DNA from: CAKOSP01 sp964370755
GTDB lineage: Bacteria > Bacillota_I > Bacilli_A > RF39 > UBA660
Assembly: GCA_964370755.1 (NCBI GenBank)
Contig: CAYJKL010000003.1
Coordinates: 11,066-75,065, forward strand
Direction of reading: 5' to 3'
Length of the DNA: 64,000 nt
A program made the translations under genes and the position numbers. Of this stretch, positions 7,146 through 15,682 are shown piece by piece. Each line of letters begins with the position of its first letter. The first letter of the stretch is position 1. The notes under the pieces are model-generated. The model did no database searches and had not been told where the DNA came from. It saw only the letters and a list, made by a program, of their open reading frames with translations.

Positions 7146-9542
7146 ATGATACAAAAGAAATTAAAACAGCTTAGTAAGGGTAAACTTGGTAATATCATGC
7201 TAGACGTTCTTATATTTTTATTCGGAGTTATTTTACTAATTTCAGTTTATAATGTTGTACAGGTAAGAGTCTTGGGTAATGATTATTCAAGTTTTTTTGG
7301 GTATTCGATATTTGAAGTCCAGACAGGGAGTATGGAACCAGAGATAAGTAAGGGTGATTGGATAATAGTAAAAGAAGGTGATACCTTTGAACTTAATGAC
7401 ATAGTTACTTTTAAACAAGATGAAAATTTTATCACCCACAGAATTATCGAAAGGTATAATGAAACATTTATAACGCAAGGTGATGCGAATAATAAAGAGG
7501 ATGATCCGATAGTCTTATCACAGATAGTCGGAGAAGTAGTAGGTGTTATACCTCTATTTGGGTTCTTTAGAGTAACGTTATTTAATCCATATGTGCTTAT
7601 AGCACTTATATTAACGCTATATATATTTAATATGAATTTAGAAGGTAAAAGAGGGAATAAAATGATTGGTAAGATAAAAGATTTAATTAAAAAGTTTATT
7701 AATGATAAACCTGAGAGTAAGAAAAAAGATTCTTTCTTTGCAGACGATGATAAAGGTAAGTCATTTGAAAATATTGAGAAGAAAAAATTTAGTTTCATTG
7801 AAAAAGTAGAAGATCACTCTGGAGATGAATTTAAAACAGATGAGGAAAAAGCTAAAGAAGAGCGCATTGAAGAAGAATTAAGTAAAACAATGTTCTTTAG
7901 AAAAGTAACAGTAAATGAAGATGAAGAAATTGAAGAAGTCGAAGATGAAGAACCAGAAGAAGTAAAAGAAGATGATTATGAAGCATTTACAAATTACATT
8001 CCAGAGCACGAAGAAGAGGAAGAAGAAATAGTAGAGCAAGCGCCAGCACCAGTGCAAGCACCTTATGCTCCAGTATATGAAGCCCCAAGAGAAAATTTAA
8101 ATGATTATAGTAAGATAACAATACCCGTAGATGATGAAGCTCCATTTGCAAGGTCTGTAAGAGAAGAAATAGAAGAAGATGAAGAGGAAGAAGATGATTA
8201 CGAAGAAGAAGTAATCAAAAGTACTCCAAAAAGAGCTCGCAGAGAAGTAAAAGATACTATAATAGAATCAGATGAAATTGAAGAATCAGAAGATGATGAA
8301 GACGAAGATAAGGTAAAACTTGAAATGATCTTTAGCAAACCAGAACACAAGAAAAGTAAAAATATTATTTCTAGATGTATGTCAATTAAAGAAGAAGAAA
8401 TTTTAGAAATAATTGAAGTGATAATGGATCAAACAAAAATGCTAAGTAATGAAGCAAGTATTAAAAAAGCATTAATTAAATCTTACATAGAAAGTAAGTA
8501 CTATAATATATTTAGTGATAGTGTAGTATCACTTGAAAGTAAGAAAACAGTAAAAAAACTTAGATATTTAGTAGACGACAAAACAACAGTAATAAGTGAA
8601 GCAAATGGTTTTAGTAAAAGTGAAAGAACAAACGCTAAAAAGACTCTTGCGAGAATAGGGTTTGCACTTGAAGAAGATGCAGCAAGACTTGCTAAATTAT
8701 ATAGTGGAAACGACAGAAGTTATGAAGTAAAACTTGAAAAATATGTTATGTTAATGATGTTAGTTGCAAAACTTGAATATTTAATAACAGTAGATCTAAA
8801 TATGAAACAAAGAAAAATATTATACGCTAGAGAAATAATTAAATTTATTAGTGATTATAGTATAGATAACGATAATTTAGAGTCAACAATGAGAAGTGTA
8901 ATACATTCTCAAAAAGCACACAGAAGTGCAACTAAGTACTTCCTAGAAAAATTAAACACTGAAATGTTTGAACTTGTATATAATCAGTTTAAGACAGATA
9001 AAAATAAATTCTTAATTGATCTTAAACATAATCTAACATTTAGTAGTGCATATAATGATGATATTATAGATAGAACTTATAAAGAAGGAATAGTATCAGA
9101 AAATAAACTAAATGTAGAACTTGCGCTTCTTCAAGCAAGACTTGCGAGTGATATGATTAGTCAAAACTTTAGTAATGAATATTTAGTATATGTACCAATT
9201 TCGCTTTGTAAAAAAGAAAGTAAACTTGAAAGATTATTTAGACAAAATAATGAAGAGTACGCTAAGAAAAATGTACTATATTTAATAGATTACGATGAAT
9301 TTATGAAACATTCAGTTGTAATTAAAAATTTAAGAAAAAATGGATTTAGAATTTCTGCTTTGATTGGACCAGGAACTGCGTTTACAAGTAAAAACAAAAC
9401 AAGTTTAGGTTTATCAGAGTATATCTTTATAGATAAAAGTGCTGGAGTTGGAGAAATTGAAAAAATAATTTTTGATAACTTCAAGGACAAAATAATGAAA
9501 GAAGATATTTATTCTAAATTAGAAATAGTAGGAGAAGAGTAG
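7146..9542 (+). CDS. SipW-type signal peptidase fused to large acidic/cytosolic region
   Basis: 798 residues. The N-terminal 165 residues form a complete SipW/ER-type signal peptidase: first membrane helix about 17-39, catalytic Ser62 in TGSMEP, His98 in THRII, Asp113 in GDANN, second helix about 143-162. Residues about 180-400 are highly acidic with a Pro-rich patch (PAPVQAP). Residues about 405-798 are a helical globular part I do not recognise, predicted to lie in the cytosol. Typical SipW is about 190 residues, so this is a marked fusion. Ribosome-binding site AGGAAGG. The AAA+ gene starts four bases after the stop, so the fused part may contact the ATPase. Confidence 0.82.
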   Translation: MIQKKLKQLSKGKLGNIMLDVLIFLFGVILLISVYNVVQVRVLGNDYSSFFGYSIFEVQTGSMEPEISKGDWIIVKEGDTFELNDIVTFKQDENFITHRIIERYNETFITQGDANNKEDDPIVLSQIVGEVVGVIPLFGFFRVTLFNPYVLIALILTLYIFNMNLEGKRGNKMIGKIKDLIKKFINDKPESKKKDSFFADDDKGKSFENIEKKKFSFIEKVEDHSGDEFKTDEEKAKEERIEEELSKTMFFRKVTVNEDEEIEEVEDEEPEEVKEDDYEAFTNYIPEHEEEEEEIVEQAPAPVQAPYAPVYEAPRENLNDYSKITIPVDDEAPFARSVREEIEEDEEEEDDYEEEVIKSTPKRARREVKDTIIESDEIEESEDDEDEDKVKLEMIFSKPEHKKSKNIISRCMSIKEEEILEIIEVIMDQTKMLSNEASIKKALIKSYIESKYYNIFSDSVVSLESKKTVKKLRYLVDDKTTVISEANGFSKSERTNAKKTLARIGFALEEDAARLAKLYSGNDRSYEVKLEKYVMLMMLVAKLEYLITVDLNMKQRKILYAREIIKFISDYSIDNDNLESTMRSVIHSQKAHRSATKYFLEKLNTEMFELVYNQFKTDKNKFLIDLKHNLTFSSAYNDDIIDRTYKEGIVSENKLNVELALLQARLASDMISQNFSNEYLVYVPISLCKKESKLERLFRQNNEEYAKKNVLYLIDYDEFMKHSVVIKNLRKNGFRISALIGPGTAFTSKNKTSLGLSEYIFIDKSAGVGEIEKIIFDNFKDKIMKEDIYSKLEIVGEE

Positions 9543-9546
9543 TTTT

Positions 9547-11058
9547 ATGGAAACGATATTTAAATTTGTATATGAATTTTTTGCTATCTTTGTTGATGGC
9601 ATAATCACAATGTTTGAAGGTTTACTACAGTTATTTAACTTTGGTAGATATATAAGCATAATTAATAGTTATAGTGAGAACTTCGATGGCCCTCAGTGGT
9701 TATTCGTAGTAATCGCTATAATTATACTATTAGCCTTTGTAGGGTTAATAGGTTTCTTAATATATTTATATGTTAAGAGATTTATAAGAAATAAAAGTGG
9801 AAAAATCAGTAATGATTCACTTTTAGAAGAAATTGGAAAGCTTAATGAGCAAGTTAGAAAACTTATGAAAGAAAAAGATGAGTTAATGGCTATGAAAGTT
9901 TCACAGCTTGGACTTAATCCAGATGAAGATGGAGAAACTAATCCAGAAGATGAAATCGATGAAGAAACAAAAGAAACAGCACATAGATTTCCAAAACTTG
10001 AACTTATCGATGAGCATTTTGCAGGTTATGCACCAGTAAATTACAATAATAGTTTTTCACTTAAGGAACTTGCAGATAACTTAAGAGCCTTTGCGGCAAG
10101 TGAACTTAAATTATATTATGAACCAAACCTAATATATACATTTATAGCAGGTCTTGCATCAAGTAGACTTATTATACTTCAAGGTATATCAGGAACTGGT
10201 AAAACATCACTAGCATATGCTTGGGGTAAATTTGTAGGTAACGATGCAATAGTGGCATCTGTACAACCTTCATGGAAAGATAAAACTGAATTTTTAGGAT
10301 ATTTCAATGAATTTACAAAGAAATTTACTGAAACGGAAGCTTTAGGAGAAATTTACGCAGCAAATTATGATGACAATGTACATACAATCATCCTAGATGA
10401 AATGAACATTGCTAGAGTAGAATATTACTTTGCAGAGATGTTATCAGTACTAGAAATACCAGCTAGAGAAGAGTGGATAGTAGAACTTGTTACAAGTGGA
10501 TGGACACACGACCCAGCAAAAATGGATAATGGTAAAATATTACTACCAGGAAACCTTTGGTATATAGGTACAATAAATAACGATGATTCAACATATATGG
10601 TAACTGATAAAGTTTACGATAGAGCAGTACCTATTGATATCAACAAAAAATGTAGTCCATTTGAATCTCGTCATCAAGAAGCTATTCAACTTAATGCAAC
10701 ATATCTAGAAAATTTATTTGAAGAAGCAGGTAAAAACGTAGTAGTTAGTAATGATGCACTAGATAAACTTGCTAAAATAGACGATTATGTAATTAATCAC
10801 TTTAGAATTGCATTTGGTAACCGTATTATGAAACAACTTAAAACGTTTGTACCAGTATATGTATCATGTGGTGGTAATGAAATGGATGCTATAGATTACT
10901 TTATAGCTAGAAAAATACTAAGAAAATTTGAACAACTTAATATCGCGTTTATTCGTGATGAGTTAGATCCATTTATTTCATTCTTAAACAAAGAATGTGG
11001 TAAAGGGGTTATGAAAGAGTGTATAGAGTTTATTGAGTATATTAAAAAATCAATATAA
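9547..11058 (+). CDS. Membrane-anchored McrB/MoxR-like AAA+ ATPase
   Basis: 503 residues. A hydrophobic N-terminal region with a clear membrane helix (about 51-77) is followed by a short coiled coil (90-117), an acidic linker and an AAA+ module. Walker A is GISGTGKT (213-220), Walker B IILDEMN (281-287), followed by ARVEYYF; sensor-like YIGTINNDD comes later. The DEMN-ARVEYYF and IGT-N patterns are those of McrB-type AAA_5 ATPases. No DNA-binding domain of restriction McrB is seen; a membrane anchor stands in its place. Neighbours are the fused signal peptidase and a DUF2357-like gene, so remodelling of a membrane or secretion complex is the likeliest job (inference). Confidence 0.82.
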   Translation: METIFKFVYEFFAIFVDGIITMFEGLLQLFNFGRYISIINSYSENFDGPQWLFVVIAIIILLAFVGLIGFLIYLYVKRFIRNKSGKISNDSLLEEIGKLNEQVRKLMKEKDELMAMKVSQLGLNPDEDGETNPEDEIDEETKETAHRFPKLELIDEHFAGYAPVNYNNSFSLKELADNLRAFAASELKLYYEPNLIYTFIAGLASSRLIILQGISGTGKTSLAYAWGKFVGNDAIVASVQPSWKDKTEFLGYFNEFTKKFTETEALGEIYAANYDDNVHTIILDEMNIARVEYYFAEMLSVLEIPAREEWIVELVTSGWTHDPAKMDNGKILLPGNLWYIGTINNDDSTYMVTDKVYDRAVPIDINKKCSPFESRHQEAIQLNATYLENLFEEAGKNVVVSNDALDKLAKIDDYVINHFRIAFGNRIMKQLKTFVPVYVSCGGNEMDAIDYFIARKILRKFEQLNIAFIRDELDPFISFLNKECGKGVMKECIEFIEYIKKSI

Positions 11059-11076
11059 TAAAAGGGAGGCTTGATT

Positions 11077-12213
11077 ATGGCTTTAGAAATTAATAAAGAA
11101 ACAGATGAGGATATTAAGAAGATAAGTAAGGAGTTTTTCTCCAAACTTTCTTCTAATATGCATTACAAATCTAAAATAAAAGGCGACGCAATAAACTTTG
11201 AGTGGTTAGATATAGTAGAGAATGCTTGTCCTTATATAGATAACGTTGTTAGAAATCCAAAACTAATTTTAATTAACGAAGCTGAGGTTGAGCTAATTGA
11301 AAAAGCTAAAAAGATTAATGTGGAAAGTATTAGAGATTTAGCAATACATACTTATAATATCAATGATATTGATAAAAATGGAGATGTAAGACCTAATAAA
11401 ATACTTAATATAAGAAGTGAAGAAACATATAATATATATGAAAATAGATTCTTATATACAGTTATCTACTTTTTAGCTAGATTCATAGTAAAAAAGGAAA
11501 AAGAACTTGATGAACTATTAATTGATAGAAGTAGAAGTCTAGAATACGCGGGTTATACAAAAATTGGCGGAGAAGATGTGAATATAAAACTACAAATCAA
11601 AGCAACAGATTCATCAAGACTTGGTCCTGATAAAAAACTGCTAGAAGAAATCGAAAAAGTTAGAGCAAGAATTAGAAGAGTAAAAGATTATTTAACTGGA
11701 TGGCAAAGAAGTGAACTTTTAAAAGCTCTTGAAAGAGCAAAAGTTAAACTAGTAAATCCTCCAATTAAAAAAACTAATATAATTCTTAAAAATCCGAATT
11801 TTCAAGAATCAGTTAAATTATGGAACTTTTTATACAATTATGAAGAAAATAGTGGAGATAAGAAAAATAACTTAGATACTGATGGAAATGATTTATTACT
11901 AGGTCTTTTGGATCACTCATACTTGGTAGACTATTATGTTATGGACTCAGTATGTAAAACAAAAAAAGATTCAAAAGAAAAATTATCTGAATATGCTTTA
12001 GTCCTACTTCGTGATGAATTAAAAAGAATAATAGATTTGTTTAGAAAATGTGGACTTAAAATAACTGATGAAGAAGTTTTAAGACTTATAGCAGAGCAAA
12101 TGATGGAATCTAAGAAGTCGAAATCTAAAGGTAGTGATGCTAAAGATGACATAAAAAATAAATTCCAAGAATCTATGGATAACTATTTAGAAAGGATACA
12201 AGAATATTTGTAA
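11077..12213 (+). CDS. DUF2357/McrC-N-like partner of the AAA+ ATPase
   Basis: 378 residues, soluble and largely helical. The segment around residues 110-135 (RPNKILNIRSEETYNIYENR) has the RP-N-E-NRF pattern of DUF2357 proteins, which pair with McrB-like ATPases. The nuclease domain of McrC-type proteins is not apparent: no PD-(D/E)xK signature is visible at the C terminus, which is instead a Lys/Ser-rich helical tail. ATG 11077 is chosen because GGGAGG at 11064-11069 is seven bases upstream. It lies directly after the AAA+ gene. Assignment rests on pattern recognition and gene order. Confidence 0.6.
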   Translation: MALEINKETDEDIKKISKEFFSKLSSNMHYKSKIKGDAINFEWLDIVENACPYIDNVVRNPKLILINEAEVELIEKAKKINVESIRDLAIHTYNINDIDKNGDVRPNKILNIRSEETYNIYENRFLYTVIYFLARFIVKKEKELDELLIDRSRSLEYAGYTKIGGEDVNIKLQIKATDSSRLGPDKKLLEEIEKVRARIRRVKDYLTGWQRSELLKALERAKVKLVNPPIKKTNIILKNPNFQESVKLWNFLYNYEENSGDKKNNLDTDGNDLLLGLLDHSYLVDYYVMDSVCKTKKDSKEKLSEYALVLLRDELKRIIDLFRKCGLKITDEEVLRLIAEQMMESKKSKSKGSDAKDDIKNKFQESMDNYLERIQEYL

Positions 12214-12222
12214 GGTGATTAT

Positions 12223-12786
12223 GTGAAAAAAATAAAACCAATTAAAATAGTAGGTTGGCTAGTTAAAATATTTCTATTTATTATATTAATTGCTTTTATT
12301 TTATCTGTATTCCTGCAAAGATTTAGCAATAATGAATTCTCATTTTTTAATTATAGAATATTTAGTGTACTAACAGGTAGTATGATACCAAAATATAATG
12401 TAGGTGATATTCTTATTAGTAAAGAAGTAGACCCAGAGGAAATAAAAGTAGGGGATTCTGTAAGTTATCTTGGTAAAGAAGGTGACTTTAAAAATAAAGT
12501 TGTTACACATGATGTAATAGAAATAGTAGAAAATGAAGACGGAACACTTAGTTTTATAACACAAGGTGTTGCAAATGATTATATAGACCCAGTTGTTGAT
12601 GAGGACCAAATATATGGTATTGTTACTAGTAAAAGTTACATATTATCAACAGTATATGGGATAGTAAGTACTCCAACAGGTATGTATTTATTCATTATTC
12701 TTCCCATACTTGGTATTATAGGATATGAAGTAGTATCAAGAATGATAGAAAAAGAAGATAAAAGAAGAAATACGAGGGATTTTTAG
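12223..12786 (+). CDS. sipW: SipW-type signal peptidase I
   Basis: 187 residues with two membrane helices (about 10-31 and 153-171). Catalytic Ser53 sits in LTGSMIP and His96 in VVTHDV, the Ser-His arrangement of SipW and eukaryotic or archaeal signal peptidases. The usual GDxN box reads GVANDYID, so the first Asp is Val although a later Asp is present. SipW enzymes cleave special signal peptides of TasA/camelysin proteins. Six such proteins follow at once. GTG start at 12223 with AAGGTGA at 12212-12218. Confidence 0.9.
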   Translation: MKKIKPIKIVGWLVKIFLFIILIAFILSVFLQRFSNNEFSFFNYRIFSVLTGSMIPKYNVGDILISKEVDPEEIKVGDSVSYLGKEGDFKNKVVTHDVIEIVENEDGTLSFITQGVANDYIDPVVDEDQIYGIVTSKSYILSTVYGIVSTPTGMYLFIILPILGIIGYEVVSRMIEKEDKRRNTRDF

Positions 12787-12801
12787 AAAGAGGTGAATAT
12801 A

Positions 12802-14028
12802 GTGGGTGAAAATGTAAAAAAACGTAGATTTACTCTACATTTAATGGTACTATTTTTTGTAGTAGTTTCACTAATTTCTATATCATATGCATGGTTTACC
12901 TATGGTAATAGTGCTACAGCAGATATGGAAGTAAAGGTAAAAGCTTGGAGAGTAGAATTTACAGATGGAGCTGATGTAATAACAAATAGTATTACAGTAT
13001 CGTCTAGTGAAATATATCCAGGAATGGATCCAGTAGTAAAAGAAATTACTATAAATAATTACGGAGACACAAATGCTGTATTAAATACAGTAGTAGATTC
13101 AATAAGAATCTTTGATACTGAAGCATACGATAGTTCATCAGGTTTAACAAATGAAGAACTTTTTGATAAACTTGCACATGATTATCCGTTCCAAGTAAAT
13201 GCAGAACTTAGTTCATCACTTCTTCCTAAAGAAACTGGAGAAAGTATATTTAAAATAACAATAACATGGCCGTTTAATGCTGACAATGATATTGAAGATA
13301 CAGCCTGGGGATTACAAGCATATAATTTTGCTGAAGCAGAAAATGCAAAACTAGCAGCAGACTCTAGTTATGAAGTATTAGATGCACTTGAAATAATGTT
13401 AAGTGTAAAAGCAGAACAAAAATTTGAATCAGATACAGATGGAATTGATGAAAGATTTATTTTAGGGGACATTATAATGTATGATGTTGTTACAAATAGA
13501 CCTTGTACATCACTTAGTTCAACTTGTTTATCAATGACAGTGTTAGATACTTACAATAAAGTAAGTGATACAACAGTTACACTTCTACCGAGGTTATCTG
13601 GTGCATTCACATCTGCTACTAACGATAGATACAGTAGTACAATGGGAAGTTCGTATACATCTTGGACAGTTGCTAGAAAAACACTTGAATTAAAAGAGGT
13701 ATTACCACTAATATCAACAGATATTGAAAATTCTTATATAACAAGAGACACCTATTCAAATATAGTCATTGGTAATTTAGATTACAACAATAGAGTAGAT
13801 ACACTTATTACTGAAACTATAGCATATGGTGGAAATTACCAATATTTAAATTCAAAATATAGTGGTTTAGTACCAAATGAATGTGTTTGGACAATAACAG
13901 ATTATGACAGTACTAATACTTATGCATTTAATATAGGTGATAGTACAGTGTCAACTATTGAATCTACTCCAAATACAACATCATGTAAAGTTATACCAGT
14001 AGTTATGGTTAATAAAAATAGATTTTAA
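12802..14028 (+). CDS. SipW-class secreted surface/fibre protein
   Basis: 408 residues. The N terminus is basic, then has a long hydrophobic stretch (about 11-29) ending ISYAWFTYGNSA, the form of SipW-cognate signal sequences. The exported part is rich in Thr, Ser and Asp with few Lys, as in beta-sandwich surface proteins, and carries two Cys pairs (CTSLSSTC and C-V near the C terminus). GTG 12802 is used because AGAGGTG at 12789-12795 is the ribosome-binding site. It starts 15 bases after sipW and ends the first operon at a terminator. Function as fibre subunit or anchor is inferred. Confidence 0.75.
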   Translation: MGENVKKRRFTLHLMVLFFVVVSLISISYAWFTYGNSATADMEVKVKAWRVEFTDGADVITNSITVSSSEIYPGMDPVVKEITINNYGDTNAVLNTVVDSIRIFDTEAYDSSSGLTNEELFDKLAHDYPFQVNAELSSSLLPKETGESIFKITITWPFNADNDIEDTAWGLQAYNFAEAENAKLAADSSYEVLDALEIMLSVKAEQKFESDTDGIDERFILGDIIMYDVVTNRPCTSLSSTCLSMTVLDTYNKVSDTTVTLLPRLSGAFTSATNDRYSSTMGSSYTSWTVARKTLELKEVLPLISTDIENSYITRDTYSNIVIGNLDYNNRVDTLITETIAYGGNYQYLNSKYSGLVPNECVWTITDYDSTNTYAFNIGDSTVSTIESTPNTTSCKVIPVVMVNKNRF

Positions 14029-14051
14029 TGCTTGAAAAAGCATTTTTTTTT
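14027..14051 (+). terminator. Intrinsic terminator after first SipW-class gene
   Basis: AATGCTT/AAGCATT hairpin overlapping the stop codon, then eight or nine T. Same hairpin as at 2113. Confidence 0.85.
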
Positions 14052-14052
14052 G

Positions 14053-14076
14053 CAAAAAAAAAGAGCATAAGCTCTT
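14053..14076 (-). terminator. Terminator of the minus-strand SipW-class gene
   Basis: Read on the minus strand, AAGAGC/GCTCTT with a TTAT loop is followed by a T run. The two convergent terminators lie back to back. Confidence 0.75.
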
Positions 14077-14689
14077 ATAATATTTGTTCAAATCCTACAG
14101 TAGCATTAATTGTAACACTCATATCAGGAGTAGTACCAACTATTGTATCAGCTTCATCATCTGAAGTTTCGCCAGTTCCTTCAAACCACTCAAAGTATAT
14201 TCTTATAATAAATGGTTCATGTCTAAACGTTGGGTCTGTATCATTATATATTAATGTATTTTCAATAGTAGCTGAATTTATCTCAACAATATTTAGTGGA
14301 TTACTAATAGGGTTATCATGATCTAATAACTCATATTTATTTATTATTAAATCTGGTATTTGACTATCAATAGAATTAAGTTTTATAGCATATCTAAAGG
14401 ATAAATCAACATTACTAGGATCTATTTCTATATCGAAATATCCAGTAGATGTTGGTGCTAAAGTATTGCTAGTAATGTTTTCGTTTTCGGTAATCACAGG
14501 ATTAAATTCAATGTTTGAAGATGAATTAGTCACTATATCATTTTGATTTACTAGTATTTGCCACTTTGATAATGACATCTCTAAATTACCACCTGACCCC
14601 GTTACATATTTGGAGTAAGTATTACTTACCATACTGAGTGTAAGCGATATCGATACAAACAGTAGTAGTAGCCTCATTTTCTTTTTCAT
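14075..14689 (-). CDS. SipW-class secreted protein (TasA/camelysin-like)
   Basis: 204 residues on the minus strand. The signal sequence is MKKKMRLLLLF...SNTYSKYVTG, whose TYSKY after the hydrophobic core is like that of camelysin/TasA-type precursors. The mature part is beta-rich, with FDIEIDPSNVDLSFRY and IRIYFEWFEG. The latter resembles the YLEG/WLEG strand shared by the plus-strand paralogues. Ribosome-binding site GAAGGAAGGG lies just upstream of the ATG. It is the only minus-strand gene in the locus and is separately transcribed. It could be a minor or regulatory subunit. Confidence 0.72.
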   Translation of the reverse strand: MKKKMRLLLLFVSISLTLSMVSNTYSKYVTGSGGNLEMSLSKWQILVNQNDIVTNSSSNIEFNPVITENENITSNTLAPTSTGYFDIEIDPSNVDLSFRYAIKLNSIDSQIPDLIINKYELLDHDNPISNPLNIVEINSATIENTLIYNDTDPTFRHEPFIIRIYFEWFEGTGETSDDEADTIVGTTPDMSVTINATVGFEQIL

Positions 14690-14834
14690 AAAATCCCTTC
14701 CTTCTTTCCTATATTATAATATATATATATATGGTAGCACAACACATAAAATGTAAAACTTAAAAACAAAATGTAAAATTTGACACATTGCCATTTGTAT
14801 TTAAAGTGTAAATATGTTGTCTATTTAATTTTTC

Positions 14835-14853
14835 TTCGACAAATTTCGACAAA
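14835..14853 (+). promoter_or_regulatory. Tandem Spo0A-box pair upstream of fibre operon
   Basis: Two exact TTCGACAAA copies (14835-14843 and 14845-14853), the complement of TTTGTCGAA, which contains the Spo0A box TGTCGAA. They are spaced ten bases apart, one helical turn, and end five bases before the -35 element. This placement fits direct activation by phosphorylated Spo0A. Confidence 0.7.
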
Positions 14854-14857
14854 GTTA

Positions 14858-14885
14858 TTGACTGTGCTTTTATTTATGATATAAT
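14858..14885 (+). promoter_or_regulatory. Sigma-A promoter of the fibre-subunit operon
   Basis: TTGACT (14858-14863), 16 bases, TATAAT (14880-14885). The transcript should start near 14892. Confidence 0.8.
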
Positions 14886-14891
14886 TAGTTT

Positions 14892-14969
14892 GTATTATAG
14901 ATAAGATATCAATGTCCAAACGGTAGTGAATCTACCTAAATTTGTTGATATCAAGCGAGGTTTGATGTT
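14892..14969 (+). promoter_or_regulatory. Structured 5' leader of fibre operon
   Basis: GATATCAA (14905-14912) pairs with TTGATATC (14945-14952). Inside lies a second hairpin, GGTAG (14922-14926) with CTACC (14932-14936). The ribosome-binding site GAGG (14957-14960) follows the outer stem. No known riboswitch consensus is recognised. It may stabilise the message or bind a regulator. Confidence 0.55.
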
Positions 14970-15668
14970 ATGAATGAAGGTAAATTTACAATTGATGCAG
15001 AAAAAATAAGAAAAGATCAGAAAATGATGAAAATTGTAAAATTGGTAATCGTTTTGATAGTTCTATTCTTAATATTCTCATATTTGGTCATAGGTTTTGT
15101 TTATAATAGCGGAAATTTCACTATAACGCTCGATGACAATCTGTACTATGATAAGGGTCTAATCATCACTGATGATATACACTACAAAACGTACAGATCG
15201 AAACTTGATGCCCAAACAGTTGATGCTTTCGATAATATTTCAGAAGGATGGCTTGCAGCCGACCTTGCTGATCATCCAGGAGGAAGTCATAATGGTGAAA
15301 ACTATATGGCTTACACATTCTATATCGAAAATGTCGGTGAGAAGGTAACAGATTATTATACAGAGATTGTAATTGATGATGTTATAAAGAATGTTGACGA
15401 AGCTGTGAGAATTAGAGTTTATAAAGATGGTGAGTATGTTACATACGCAAAAGCATCTGCTTCTGGAGAGCCTGAAGAAGGAACAGTAGCTTTTGAATCT
15501 GATAAACTAGTTGCATCTGATCATGTTGAGGACTTCGGCCCAGATGACACGTTGAAATACACGGTGGTGATATGGCTTGAAGGAACTGACCCAGAGTGCA
15601 CTAACAATATCATCGGTGGTGAAATCAAAATGCAGATGAAATTCAATTCAGAATTAGTCGAAAAATAG
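14970..15668 (+). CDS. Membrane-anchored SipW-locus surface protein
   Basis: 232 residues with a short cytosolic N terminus, one hydrophobic helix (about 22-46) and a large exported domain. The C-terminal strand set VVIWLEGTDPECTNN...GGEIKMQMKF matches the YLEG/WLEG-D region of the following paralogues, so the fold is shared. No typical YAWF cleavage site is present, so it may stay as a membrane anchor or fibre base. It is the first gene of the operon. Codons with C or G at the third position are commoner than in its neighbours, a sign of recent transfer or special selection. Confidence 0.68.
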   Translation: MNEGKFTIDAEKIRKDQKMMKIVKLVIVLIVLFLIFSYLVIGFVYNSGNFTITLDDNLYYDKGLIITDDIHYKTYRSKLDAQTVDAFDNISEGWLAADLADHPGGSHNGENYMAYTFYIENVGEKVTDYYTEIVIDDVIKNVDEAVRIRVYKDGEYVTYAKASASGEPEEGTVAFESDKLVASDHVEDFGPDDTLKYTVVIWLEGTDPECTNNIIGGEIKMQMKFNSELVEK

Positions 15669-15682
15669 GAGGAGAAAAGGTT

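Noticed and set aside
9547..12213. Type IV restriction (McrBC) system
   Set aside because: The ATPase carries a membrane anchor and no DNA-binding domain, the partner shows no nuclease motif, and the neighbours are secretion genes.
14892..14969. c-di-GMP riboswitch before the fibre operon
   Set aside because: The nested hairpins do not contain the conserved c-di-GMP-I or II sequence elements.
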